Shown: positions 19,667 through 30,189 of the stretch, piece after piece
Layout: every line of letters starts with the position of its first letter
How positions within the stretch are numbered: the stretch's first letter is position 1
NCBI GenBank assembly: GCA_019686175.1
Contig: JADGHJ010000004.1
Location: 1 to 38,947 of the forward strand
Direction of reading: 5' to 3'
From: Chloroflexota bacterium
GTDB lineage: Bacteria; Chloroflexota; UBA6077; JAJPHF01
Length of the DNA: 38,947 nucleotides
Notes under the pieces: model-generated
What the model saw: the letters and a program-made list of their open reading frames with translations, nothing else
Database searches by the model: none
Told to the model about the DNA's origin: nothing
Position numbers and translations under genes: made by a program

Positions 19667-19957
19667 CTACTTGCTACTGTCGCTGCTGCTGGCGGTCGCC
19701 TCCGCCTTGCTGGTCGTGCCACCGCTCTCGCCGTTGCCGCTGGCGCCGTTGCCGGTGCTGCCGTTCTTTCCGTTCGCGCCGTTGCGGCTATCGGTGATGT
19801 AAAAGCCGCTGCCCTTGAAAATGATGCCGACGGGCTGCAGCACACGGCGCACGGGCCCGCCACAGTCGTCACAGGCCGCCAGGGGCGCGTCGGCGAAGCT
19901 TTGGCGCTTCTCGATATCCACGCCACAGGCTGGACAGTGATACACGTAAATGGGCAT
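19667..19957 (-). CDS. FmdB-family zinc-ribbon regulatory protein with low-complexity Gly/Asn/Ser tail
   Basis: MPIYVYHCPACGVDIEKRQSFADAPLAACDDCGGPVRRVLQPVGIIFKGSGFYITD then NGANGKNGSTGNGASGNGESGG... Confidence 0.92.
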   Translation of the reverse strand: MPIYVYHCPACGVDIEKRQSFADAPLAACDDCGGPVRRVLQPVGIIFKGSGFYITDSRNGANGKNGSTGNGASGNGESGGTTSKAEATASSSDSSK

Positions 19958-20121
19958 AGTTCAGCCGGGCCTCCGCAACACGTGGTAATCGCCGGCCAAA
20001 TTATACCGAGTGCCCGGTTAGACGCGCATTAGAGAAATCTCGGAGCCACTGCGGCCGGCCGGCGATACCGTTGCCAGCCCGGCTCTGGGCAAGCGAAGGG
20101 GCCACTGGGGGAGCCGCGGGG

Positions 20122-20391
20122 CTAACCGGTCTTCTCGGGCGGCAGCACCTCGTGGTCCACGGCCGGAAGCGCCCCCGCGGCCAGCCGGATGTTCACGGCG
20201 CGCGGATGCTCGCCGGGCTCGTCACCCTCACTGGGTGGCCGTACGTCGAACTCGGCCTCGACCCCGGGCGCCAGCTCCTCGAAGTCCACCGCCTGGAATG
20301 CGCTCCGATGAAAGAACAGTTCCTGTCCCTCTTCGCTGGCAATGAAGCCAAACCCCTGCTCGGGCACCAGTCGCGTTACCGTTCCTCGCAT
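20122..20391 (-). CDS. Cold-shock domain protein
   Basis: MRGTVTRLVPEQGFGFIASEEGQELFFHRSAF (RNP1/RNP2-like motifs). Confidence 0.9.
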   Translation of the reverse strand: MRGTVTRLVPEQGFGFIASEEGQELFFHRSAFQAVDFEELAPGVEAEFDVRPPSEGDEPGEHPRAVNIRLAAGALPAVDHEVLPPEKTG

Positions 20392-20538
20392 CGCCCTACT
20401 TGCCTTCCTGCTTCCCACGGCACTGCGCCTCGATTTGGCCGTCCGAGCCTCGGAGGGCAGCGGTCCGGCCCAGGCAGTTCCTAGCACTCCTCATGCCAGT
20501 AGGGTTGGGTGCGAGGCGATCTTGCTCGCAGAGCCGGG

Positions 20539-21021
20539 TCAGTCCTTGGCGCCCGCCTTGGCGTGCACGCGTTCGATCAAGGCCTTGCCGTCTTCAGGCG
20601 ACACCCAGATGTAGGTGTACTGCTGCACGATCAGACGCAGGTCGCGCCCGCTCGGCAGCACCTCGCCGCCGAAGTGCGGAGCCTTCAACACGGCGGGGAT
20701 GAACACATCGGTCTGCACCGTGCAGATCTTCTTGTCCGGGTCGGTCGGGTGCGGCTCGGGCCCGGCGGTGACCGTGCCGACGGCGAACAGCACGAACTGC
20801 CCCAGCGCCAGGTAGATCAACCGGTCGCCCGCGCTGATCTCCAGGTCGGGGCTGGGCGGCGCCGCCACGGCCGGCGCGGCGACAGCCACGCCGCCGGTCC
20901 CGCCGGCGGCCACAGTCCGAGGGCGCGGCGTCCCCCGGTAATAGCCGGAGGCGCGGAAGACCTCGCGCGCCGGCGGGGGCTGGAGGTAGCCCACCACACG
21001 GATCCAGTGCTGATCAGCCAC
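20539..21021 (-). CDS. Hypothetical protein, possible EVE/PUA-like fold (weak)
   Basis: GTG start with AGGAGG 8 nt upstream; VADQHWIRVVGYLQPPP...GDRLIYLALGQFVLFAVGTVTAGPEPHPTD... Confidence 0.65.
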   Translation of the reverse strand: MADQHWIRVVGYLQPPPAREVFRASGYYRGTPRPRTVAAGGTGGVAVAAPAVAAPPSPDLEISAGDRLIYLALGQFVLFAVGTVTAGPEPHPTDPDKKICTVQTDVFIPAVLKAPHFGGEVLPSGRDLRLIVQQYTYIWVSPEDGKALIERVHAKAGAKD

Positions 21022-21150
21022 GGTGCATGCCTCCTGCCGCGCCGTCGCACGGCGCATGGTGCTGCCCCAGTATACCCGAGCGCCGCCGGTCCCCCGCCGC
21101 ACCCAGGATGCTATCATCACCCAGAGGCGCTGCCAGCGCGGGGGGTGCGG

Positions 21151-21384
21151 ATGGGACAGCCAGGGGCACACGGCGGCGAGGAGCACGAGCACACCTACGT
21201 CGAGATCGAGGGGACTGAGAACATCAGCATCTTCGAAGAGCAGACCCACCACCAGATCACGCTCCACTGGCACCCACGCGGCCTGGCCCTGAGCCTCAAC
21301 TACGCGGAGGCACTCGAGCTAGCCGACGCTTTGCAGCGCGCCCTCGCCCACATCGCCCAGGGCCGCCGCCGCAACGGTGGTTGA
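21151..21384 (+). CDS. Small hypothetical protein (77 aa)
   Basis: MGQPGAHGGEEHEHTYVEIEGTENISIFEEQTHHQITLHWHPRGLALSLNYAEALELADALQRAL; abuts the NifU-like gene. Confidence 0.65.
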   Translation: MGQPGAHGGEEHEHTYVEIEGTENISIFEEQTHHQITLHWHPRGLALSLNYAEALELADALQRALAHIAQGRRRNGG

Positions 21385-21407
21385 GCGCCGTACAGGAGTG
21401 CACCAGC

Positions 21408-21818
21408 ATGGGCGGCGATATGGCTGATCCGTACCTCTACTCGCCGGTCCTGATCGACCACGCCACCAACCCGCGCAATGTCGGTGCGCTACAGGATCCA
21501 CATGGCGTGGGTACGGATGGCGAGCCCGTGGTGGGCAGCCAGGTGCGGATTGCCGTGCGCCTCGAGCACGAGCGTGTGAGCGCCATTCGCTTCCGCGCCT
21601 TCGGCTGCAGTGCCACCATCGCCGCCGCCAGCGTGGCCACCGAGCTGGCGAACGGGCGTCTGGTGGCCGACGCCCGCACCATCGACGCCGCGCGCATTAC
21701 CGCCGCCCTCGGCGGCCTTCCGCCGGAGAAGCACCACTGCGCGCGCGTCGCGGCCGGCGCGCTGCAGCGCGCGCTCACCGCCGCGCTGGCCCGCACCACG
21801 ACACCTTCACCCAGCTAG
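21408..21818 (+). CDS. NifU/IscU/SufU-like protein with degenerate cluster-ligand set
   Basis: MADPYLYSPVLIDHATNPRNVGALQDPHGVGTDGEPVVGSQVRIAV...RFRAFGCSATIAAASVATEL...LPPEKHHCARVAAGAL. Confidence 0.85.
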   Translation: MGGDMADPYLYSPVLIDHATNPRNVGALQDPHGVGTDGEPVVGSQVRIAVRLEHERVSAIRFRAFGCSATIAAASVATELANGRLVADARTIDAARITAALGGLPPEKHHCARVAAGALQRALTAALARTTTPSPS

Positions 21819-21839
21819 CGAGGAGAGCAGAGAAGTCCA

Positions 21840-22054
21840 TGGATTTGGAAGCGGAGCTGGTCCGCTGGATGGACGAGCACGAGGCAGAGATGCTGGATTT
21901 GCTGCGCGAAGAGGAGGGGCGCTTTCTCGCGCTGCACCCCGGCGTCGATCCGGCGGAGAGCCGGGCGCACGTCACGGCGATGGCCAATCGGCGCTTCATC
22001 GCACGGGCGCTCGGCGCGGTCCTGCCGCGCTATCTCCAGGCAGCCCACCCATAA
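21840..22054 (+). CDS. Small helical hypothetical protein (71 aa)
   Basis: MDLEAELVRWMDEHEAEMLDLLREEEGRFLALHPGVDPAESRAHVTAMANRRFIARALGAVLPRYLQAAHP; co-directional with neighbours. Confidence 0.65.
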
Positions 22055-22078
22055 TCCACACGCACAGGAGGCCAGGCG

Positions 22079-22507
22079 GTGGCGGCGAACGATGCCAAGC
22101 GGATGGCGCTGGTGGTCAAGAGCGACAGCTTCGAGGATTTCCTGCTCGCGTTGAGCTGGGCGGGAATCGCTGCCGACTCGGACATGGATGTGTGCCTGTT
22201 CTTCACGAACCGGGCCGCTCGCCGCCTGCACCGCGACGGCTTCCGCGACCTCGCCAGCGCACCGCCCGGCGACGAAGTGGGCGCGCATTTCATCGATCGG
22301 GCCGAGCAGATGGGCTTCACCGACTTGCGCGAGCTGCTCCGGCAGGTGAAGGAGACGGGGCGCGTGCGCATCTACGTCTGCTCGCGCGGCGCGCGGATCT
22401 ACGATCTGCGGCCCGACACGCTGCTGCCGGAGGTCGATAGCGTGCTCGGGACCGCCAGTTTCCTGCTGAACGAGGCTCAGGCGGCCGATATCCTGCTGAC
22501 GATCTAG
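22079..22507 (+). CDS. DsrE-family protein
   Basis: KRMALVVKSDSFEDFLLALSWAGIAADSDMDVCLFFTNRAARRL...VRIYVCSRGARIYDLRPDTLLPEVDSVLGTASFLLNEAQAADILLTI. Confidence 0.8.
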   Translation: MAANDAKRMALVVKSDSFEDFLLALSWAGIAADSDMDVCLFFTNRAARRLHRDGFRDLASAPPGDEVGAHFIDRAEQMGFTDLRELLRQVKETGRVRIYVCSRGARIYDLRPDTLLPEVDSVLGTASFLLNEAQAADILLTI

Positions 22508-22959
22508 CGACGCCAGGCGCCCACGGTCGCCACCGCCCGCACGGCCCACGCCTGGATCTCGGCGTCGGCGCCCAGCGCGGCCAGCTCGTCCAACCGGTAC
22601 CAGCCCGCGCGCGAGGCCTGGGCATGGGTGCCGTGTGGCGCCTGTCCAGCCACCCGCGGCACGGCGAAGTACACCAGGTCGATATGCTCGTGGTCGTGGC
22701 CGATGTTCTCCAGCTGGATGCCCGCCGGGCGCACGAGTTGGACCGGCGTGGCCAGCGGGAGGGCGCGCTCGCCCACCAGCTCGACCTCCAGGCCGGTCTC
22801 CTCCACGACCTCGCGCACGGCGGCTTCGTCGGGCAGCTCATTGGGCTCGATGTGGCCGCCGGGCGGCAGCCAGCGCCCGAGCTTGGCGTGGTAGTGCAGC
22901 AGCACGCGGTCGCCATCGACCACGAACACCGCGACCGTGAACTCACGCCGCGGGCGCAT
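22504..22959 (-). CDS. NUDIX hydrolase
   Basis: [61 protein letters not shown] (Nudix box GX5EX7REVXEETGXEXE-like); start overlaps the moaA stop (TGATG). Confidence 0.93.
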   Translation of the reverse strand: MRPRREFTVAVFVVDGDRVLLHYHAKLGRWLPPGGHIEPNELPDEAAVREVVEETGLEVELVGERALPLATPVQLVRPAGIQLENIGHDHEHIDLVYFAVPRVAGQAPHGTHAQASRAGWYRLDELAALGADAEIQAWAVRAVATVGAWRR

Positions 22960-23963
22960 CAGCCACCAATGTGCGACATCTCGACTTTGCGCCACCGCGG
23001 TGTCGCGGCCGTCCGCAGCTCGGAGTAGCGATCCCCGCGCGCGGTCCACACGGTGCGGATACGTGCGGCGATCTCCTCGTCCGAGCGGCCCGAGCGCAGC
23101 AGCGCGCGGAGATCGTGGCCCTCCCCCGCGAACAGGCACGTGTACAGCTTGCCCTCGGCCGACAGGCGGATGCGCGTGCAGTCGCCACAGAAGGGCTGGG
23201 TCACGGAGGTGATGATGCCGATCTCGCCCCCGCCATCACGGTAGCGGTAGCGGTTCGCTACCTCGCCCCGGTAGCCGCGGCCGATCGGCTCCAGCGGCAG
23301 GACCGCGTTGATCTGCTCCACGATCTCGGCGCCGGGCACCACATCCTCCATCCGCCAGCCGTTGGTATTGCCCACATCCATGTATTCGATGAAGCGGAGG
23401 ATGTAGCCCGTCCCATGGAAGTAGCGCGCCATATCGACCACGCAGTGGTCGTTGACCCCGCGCTTGACCACCATGTTGATCTTGATGGGCCACAGCCCCG
23501 CCCGGCGCGCGGCCTCGATGCCCTCCAGCACGCGCGCCACGGGGAAATCGACGTCGTTCATCCGCCGGAACACCGCGTCGTCGAGGGCATCCAAGCTCAC
23601 GGTCACGCGCTTGAGGCCAGCGGCCGCGAGCGCCTCCGCCTTGCGGGCCAGCAACGACCCATTGGTGGTGAGCGTGAGGTCGCGCAGCCCCTCGATGCGC
23701 GCCAGCATCGCTATCAGCTTCTCGAGGTCGCGGCGCACCAGGGGCTCGCCGCCGGTCAGCCGGATCTTCTGCACGCCGAGCCGGACGAAGATGCGCGCGA
23801 GCCGCGCGATCTCCTCGAAGGTGAGGATCTCGCGGCTGGGCAAGAACTGGAAATCGGGGCCGAAGATCTCCTTCGGCATACAATAGATGCAGCGGAAATT
23901 GCAGCGATCGGTGACCGAGATGCGGAGATCCCGCAGCGGCCGATTGAGCGTGTCGGTCAACAT
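22959..23963 (-). CDS. moaA: GTP 3',8-cyclase MoaA
   Basis: [21 protein letters not shown] (CX3CX2C radical-SAM motif), VRLTGGEP-like [19 protein letters not shown]-terminal [24 protein letters not shown] 23963 has GAGG at 8-nt spacing. Confidence 0.97.
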   Translation of the reverse strand: MLTDTLNRPLRDLRISVTDRCNFRCIYCMPKEIFGPDFQFLPSREILTFEEIARLARIFVRLGVQKIRLTGGEPLVRRDLEKLIAMLARIEGLRDLTLTTNGSLLARKAEALAAAGLKRVTVSLDALDDAVFRRMNDVDFPVARVLEGIEAARRAGLWPIKINMVVKRGVNDHCVVDMARYFHGTGYILRFIEYMDVGNTNGWRMEDVVPGAEIVEQINAVLPLEPIGRGYRGEVANRYRYRDGGGEIGIITSVTQPFCGDCTRIRLSAEGKLYTCLFAGEGHDLRALLRSGRSDEEIAARIRTVWTARGDRYSELRTAATPRWRKVEMSHIGG

Positions 23964-24150
23964 GGTCATCACCTCGGCTCGCCGCGAACGTCTGCGGAAT
24001 ACCCAGCAGCGGGGATACTCACTACCAGGACTATAGCCGAGCACCGACCCGCTCGCCAACCGGCGCCGATCTCCCTGGCCCGGATACTGCATCTAGCGCC
24101 CCGGGGGCACCGTGAGGTTGTGCCCCATCGGGTCCAGAAAGGTGGTGCCC

Positions 24151-24543
24151 ATGCGACGCCTGCTGCTCAGCGCGCTACTCGCTGGCGCGAGCGCGCTGCT
24201 CGCCGCCGAGGCACACGCGCAGTTGCCTCCGGGCGGCTACTATGCCGACGGTGCCTACTATGCGCCGGCCGAGCCGGCCACGCCCGTTCCCTCGCAGGAC
24301 GAGACGGCGTACTGGCGGGGCGTCTATGCCTACGCGCCGGGCTTCGGGCCGTACCTGCGCCTGGGTGGAGAGAGCAGCTGGAACCCCGGCATCGGCAGCA
24401 CCTACAACGCCTACCCGGCCGGTGACTATTTCACTGACTACGGGCTGCCGCCACTGCCGCCGTACTACGTGCTGCCGGCGGGCCTGGTAGTGGTGCGGGC
24501 ATGGCCGTACGGGGTGGCGCCCATGTACTGGTGGTGGCGCTAA
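24151..24543 (+). CDS. Small secreted Tyr/Pro/Gly-rich hypothetical protein
   Basis: Signal peptide MRRLLLSALLAGASALLAAEAHAQ followed by LPPGGYYADGAYYAPAEPATPVPSQ...YWWWR. Confidence 0.7.
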   Translation: MRRLLLSALLAGASALLAAEAHAQLPPGGYYADGAYYAPAEPATPVPSQDETAYWRGVYAYAPGFGPYLRLGGESSWNPGIGSTYNAYPAGDYFTDYGLPPLPPYYVLPAGLVVVRAWPYGVAPMYWWWR

Positions 24544-24550
24544 GCCCGGG

Positions 24551-24700
24551 CTAGCCCGGCCGCTGGATCAGGCTGTCGAGCAGCCGGCCCCCGATGGTCA
24601 CAATGAACACGATCACGATGAACAGCAGCACCAGGATGACCACGGGCGCAACCGGGTTGTCGCGATCGAACAGCCGCTCGTACCAGGGCCGCTGATCCAC
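24551..24700 (-). CDS. Small single-pass membrane protein, 49 aa (GTG start)
   Basis: Conceptual translation MDQRPWYERLFDRDNPVAPVVILVLLFIVIVFIVTIGGRLLDSLIQRPG; below the length cut-off of the supplied track. Confidence 0.55.
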   Translation of the reverse strand: MDQRPWYERLFDRDNPVAPVVILVLLFIVIVFIVTIGGRLLDSLIQRPG

Positions 24701-24749
24701 AAGCGCTCCTCGAGCCGGTGGGCGGGGCTTCGCGCGGGTGTCGCAGGCC

Positions 24750-25385
24750 CTACACCAGAGCCGGACTCGTCAACGGCGTCTCGCGATAGTGCCAACGGGC
24801 CAGCAGCGACAATAGCTCACGGCGGGCCACTAGGTGGTCGGTGGCGGGGAACACCTCCCGCGCCACCCAGGCGCGGTAATCCAGCAGCGCCTGCTCGCTA
24901 TCCCAGGCGGTGCGCACTAGGAACTGCTCGGCAGCGTCCTCGGCCTGGTAGATCCCGACCGCGAGCAGCCCCGGCCGCTTGGGGTATTGCTCCTGGATGC
25001 GCTGGCGCAGCAGCGCGGCATAGTAGTCGCCTAGCCCGGGGCGCGCTCGCACCAGCCCCACGCCGACGGCCGTCGCCTCGCGGGCCTGGAGGCGCAGCAC
25101 GTCGAGGGGGCGGAATACGCGCACCCGTGCCGGGCGGAGGAACAGGTGACCGATGTCCGTCGTGGTGGCGCGCAGCCGCTCGCGGGCGGCCTCGAACGCC
25201 TCGCGCGTCTCCCACTCGACGAGATCGACATAGAGGTTGGACTGAGCCCGCCCCTGGAGCACCTGGTACGTCCGGATCCCCGCGCAGACCTGGGTGGCCG
25301 CGGTCGCATGCTCTTGCAGCGCCGCCCGCACCTCCGCCACGCGGCCTGGTTGCGCTTCCCGAATAAATGCGACGAGCACGGACAT
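24750..25385 (-). CDS. Putative antibiotic-biosynthesis-monooxygenase (ABM)-like dimeric alpha/beta-barrel protein (two repeats)
   Basis: MSVLVAFIREAQPGRVAEVRAALQEHATAATQVCAGIRTYQVLQGRAQSNLYVDLVEWETREAFEAARERLRA... Confidence 0.7.
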   Translation of the reverse strand: MSVLVAFIREAQPGRVAEVRAALQEHATAATQVCAGIRTYQVLQGRAQSNLYVDLVEWETREAFEAARERLRATTTDIGHLFLRPARVRVFRPLDVLRLQAREATAVGVGLVRARPGLGDYYAALLRQRIQEQYPKRPGLLAVGIYQAEDAAEQFLVRTAWDSEQALLDYRAWVAREVFPATDHLVARRELLSLLARWHYRETPLTSPALV

Positions 25386-25641
25386 AGCGAGCGCCTCCTC
25401 GAGCCCGACCATCCGGCCGCTGGCGGCTGATGCGCACGGGGCCTTGTTCGCCGATTATAGCACCAGGGCCCTGCGCGAGTTCGCCGGCGCGAACGGCCGG
25501 TGTGTGCCCGCACCACACGCTTGCGGAAAGCCAGGACGCTCAGTAGACTGGTACGGCTGCCTGGCAACCTGGGTGCGGGCCACGAGCCCAGCACGGCTGT
25601 CCACTGCGCGACCCCAGATTCCACTGTGTGAGGAGAGGGCC

Positions 25642-25884
25642 ATGGCGTATGTGATCACGGAGGCGTGCATCGGGACCAAGGACGCCTCCTGCGTCGACGC
25701 GTGTCCGGTCGATTGCATCCACTCGACCGACGCGGACGAGCAGTACTACATCGACCCGGACACGTGCATCGACTGCGGGGCCTGCGAGCCCGTCTGCCCC
25801 GTGAACGCGATCTACGCCGAGAGCGACGTGCCGGACGAGCTCAAGCACTACATTCAGAAGAACGCCGACTACTACAAGAAGTAG
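25642..25884 (+). CDS. 7Fe/8Fe-type ferredoxin
   Basis: MAYVITEACIGTKDASCVDACPVDCIHSTDADEQYYIDPDTCIDCGACEPVCPVNAIYAE. Confidence 0.96.
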   Translation: MAYVITEACIGTKDASCVDACPVDCIHSTDADEQYYIDPDTCIDCGACEPVCPVNAIYAESDVPDELKHYIQKNADYYKK

Positions 25885-25996
25885 GCGTCGCGGGTGCCCC
25901 CGCGCGGGGGCACCGCGCCAGCGTCGCGGGCCCCGCCGCTGCCAGGCACGCGCCGTGGCCATAGCCGCGGCTCCCCTCGACCACGACCGCAACACT

Positions 25997-26027
25997 AGGC
26001 GGGCGCACCGTGTAGGCGCCCGCCTTT
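25997..26027 (+). terminator. Terminator-like hairpin downstream of ferredoxin
   Basis: AGGCGGGCGC-N9-GCGCCCGCCT followed by TT; a second hairpin GGTGCCCCC-gcgc-GGGGGCACC lies at 25893-25914. Confidence 0.65.
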
Positions 26028-26093
26028 CGTATCCCCGGTGCTTGACTGGCAGCCGCCCGTTGGCGTGCGGTCATGGCCCCGCCTTCGAGACCC

Positions 26094-26681
26094 CTAGCTC
26101 GTGGGCGGCTGGAAAAACGAGCAGCGCACGCTCCAGGTGCTCTGAGGGTACTCGCGCTGCAGCCGTCCCCAATACTCAGCCAGGTGCGACCGGTCGTGGG
26201 TCACGCTGTAGCCCACCACACCCCGCCAGTACAGGAGCTGCGGCGTATACTCGCCCTGCGCGAAGCGCGCCAGCGCGTCATCGAGCGCCTGGATCGCCTC
26301 CTGGCCGCGGCCGGTGGCCAGCAGTCCCTTGGCCCGAGCCAGGGCGAGCATGGGCAGGAAATCGTTGGGGGGCAGGAAGCCGATCTCGCGGTGCACCTCG
26401 CGCCCCCGCCCGTCGCTGATGATGAACGTCGGGGTCCATAGGGGCACCAGCTCACGGGCCTGCGCGGCTTCGGCATCGTCGGAGAGGTTGAGCTTCACGG
26501 GCACGAAGTGCGCGTCGATGAAGGCGGAGACGGCGGCGTCTGGATACGTCACGGCATCCATCCGCTGACAGCCGCCTCAGGTCGGGCGGTACAGGTCCAC
26601 CAACAGCAGGCGACGAGTGTCGCGGGCCCGCTCCCGCGCCGCCGCCAGGTCGTGCTGCCACGCGATCGCTTGTTGGGTCAT
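26094..26681 (-). CDS. Thioredoxin-fold protein with in-frame UGA at the first active-site Cys: candidate selenoprotein (U-G-G-C)
   Basis: ATG at 26681 with SD GGAGG (7-nt spacing): MTQQAIAWQHDLAAARERARDTRRLLLVDLYRPT-[UGA 26577-26579]-GGCQRMDAVTYPDAAVSAFIDAHFVPVKLNLSDDAEAAQARELVPLWTPTFIISD..., same frame to 26094. Confidence 0.87.
26532..26576 (-). promoter_or_regulatory. Candidate SECIS-like structure downstream of UGA: outer GGCGGC/GCCGCC, inner GTCA(g)CGG-ATGGATG-CCGTGAC
   Basis: Inner hairpin at 26548-26569; outer arms at 26571-26576 and 26532-26537; apical loop starts 15 nt after UGA. Confidence 0.35.
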
Positions 26682-26810
26682 GCTGCCACCTCCGTTGCTA
26701 GCTGCTCCTGCGCCTTCTCTCTGCAGGAGCACACCCAGGTGCCCGCAGAAACCGTGCCGCAGCCCCCGCCGGACAACAGCGGGAGCCTAGTGCCTACCGC
26801 GCACCCGCGC

Positions 26811-27821
26811 TCAGCTCCGATGCGTTCCAGGCATGGGGATGCCGAGGAGTCGGGCGGCGTTCCCGCCGAGCACCGCTTCCCGCTCGGTCGCCGAGAGGTC
26901 GGCTCCGAGCACCTCCGCCACCGGGTCCTCCGGCCCCATGTCGAAGGGGTAGTCGCTGCCCAGCAGTACACGCTCGGCGCCCGCGACCTGCACGAGATAC
27001 CGCAGCGCGGGGGACGAGTGCACGATGGTGTCGAAGTACAGCCGGGCCAGGCTGGCGGCCGGCGAGCCCTGCAGCCGCGCCCGGGGCTCGCGGCGCCGGC
27101 GCCAACCGTGGAGCAGCCGCCCCTGCTGGTAGGGGATGAACCCGCCGCCGTGGGCGAAGCAACACACTAGGCGTGGGTGGCGTTCCACCACGCCGCCGAA
27201 CACCAGCGAGGCGATGGCGATCGAGGTATCCGTGGGGTTGCCAATCAGGTTGTGCAGATAGTAGCTGCTGAGCCGGTCCTGGGCACAGACGCGATCGGGG
27301 TGCACGAACAGGAACGCGCCCAGCTCCTCGGCAGCGGCCCACACGGGCTCTAGCTCGGGCAGGTCGAGGTTGCGGCCATCGATATTCGTCCCCAGGGCCG
27401 CGCCGCGTAGCCCCAGCTCGGTCATGGCGTAGCGCAGCTCGGCAGCGGCCAGCTCGGGCGCCTGCATCGGCAGCGTGGCGAGGCCCACGAAGCGCGTGGG
27501 GTGCTGCCGGCACAGCGCAGCGATCTCCTCGTTCTGGATGCGGGCGAAGCGCTGCGCCACCTCGACGGGGAGGTAGTAATAGTAGGTGAACGGGACTACC
27601 CCGAGCACCTGCACGTCCACGCCGACCGCGTCCATGTCGGCCAGCCGGCGCGCGATATCCCAGCCGCCTACCGGGAACGGCTGGTAGGTGCCGCTACCGG
27701 TCCACAGCTCAGCCCAGTCGCCATGACGCGCTTGCAAGCGCGGGGCGTGCTCGGCCGCCGCCTCCTGCAAGCGCGCCATCATCCGCTCGGTGAGCACATG
27801 GGCGTGCACATCGATACGCAT
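26811..27821 (-). CDS. Amidohydrolase (amidohydrolase 2 / ACMSD-like family)
   Basis: MRIDVHAHVLTERMM..., FLFVHPDRVC, RLVCCFAHGGGFIPYQQGRL, LLGSDYPFDMGPEDP. Confidence 0.92.
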   Translation of the reverse strand: MRIDVHAHVLTERMMARLQEAAAEHAPRLQARHGDWAELWTGSGTYQPFPVGGWDIARRLADMDAVGVDVQVLGVVPFTYYYYLPVEVAQRFARIQNEEIAALCRQHPTRFVGLATLPMQAPELAAAELRYAMTELGLRGAALGTNIDGRNLDLPELEPVWAAAEELGAFLFVHPDRVCAQDRLSSYYLHNLIGNPTDTSIAIASLVFGGVVERHPRLVCCFAHGGGFIPYQQGRLLHGWRRRREPRARLQGSPAASLARLYFDTIVHSSPALRYLVQVAGAERVLLGSDYPFDMGPEDPVAEVLGADLSATEREAVLGGNAARLLGIPMPGTHRS

Positions 27822-27931
27822 CGCCGTCCTCGACCCGCCCGCACTCCGAGCCAGCGGCCTGGAGAGAGCGGGAACAAATACCGCGCGGGGGCCAGTGCGG
27901 CGGGAGCGCGACAAGCTCCCGCCGCACCCCG

Positions 27932-29794
<1,863 letters not shown>

Positions 29795-30189
29795 TCGGCT
29801 TCCCTCCACACCGTCGTTCGAGGACTGCCCGGCGCCGCGCGACGCCGCCGCGGCAGGAAGCGGCGCGCCACAAGGGCCCACCCCCGGCGCGCGCCGTAGC
29901 TGGGCCCGCTGCCTGAAGTTTACATCCTCTGCGGTTCGGACGCCGACGCGCCCGACCGCCTCGTGGGCAGAGAGGCCCCGAGCACCGACCAGCAGTCAAG
30001 GCGTCGACCCTGCCCACCTGCTCCGATGCCCACCCCACATCGCCCCTAGCGGCAGCCCTCAGCCGGCACGTTTGACCCACGCCTGGGGGGAGTGGTATCG
30101 TCGGCGGAGGACGCGCCCTGGGCGCCCGGCGCGGCGCGCGTGACGCGGCCCCGCCTCACCACATTGCCCGTCCCACTGGGAGGTCGCCG

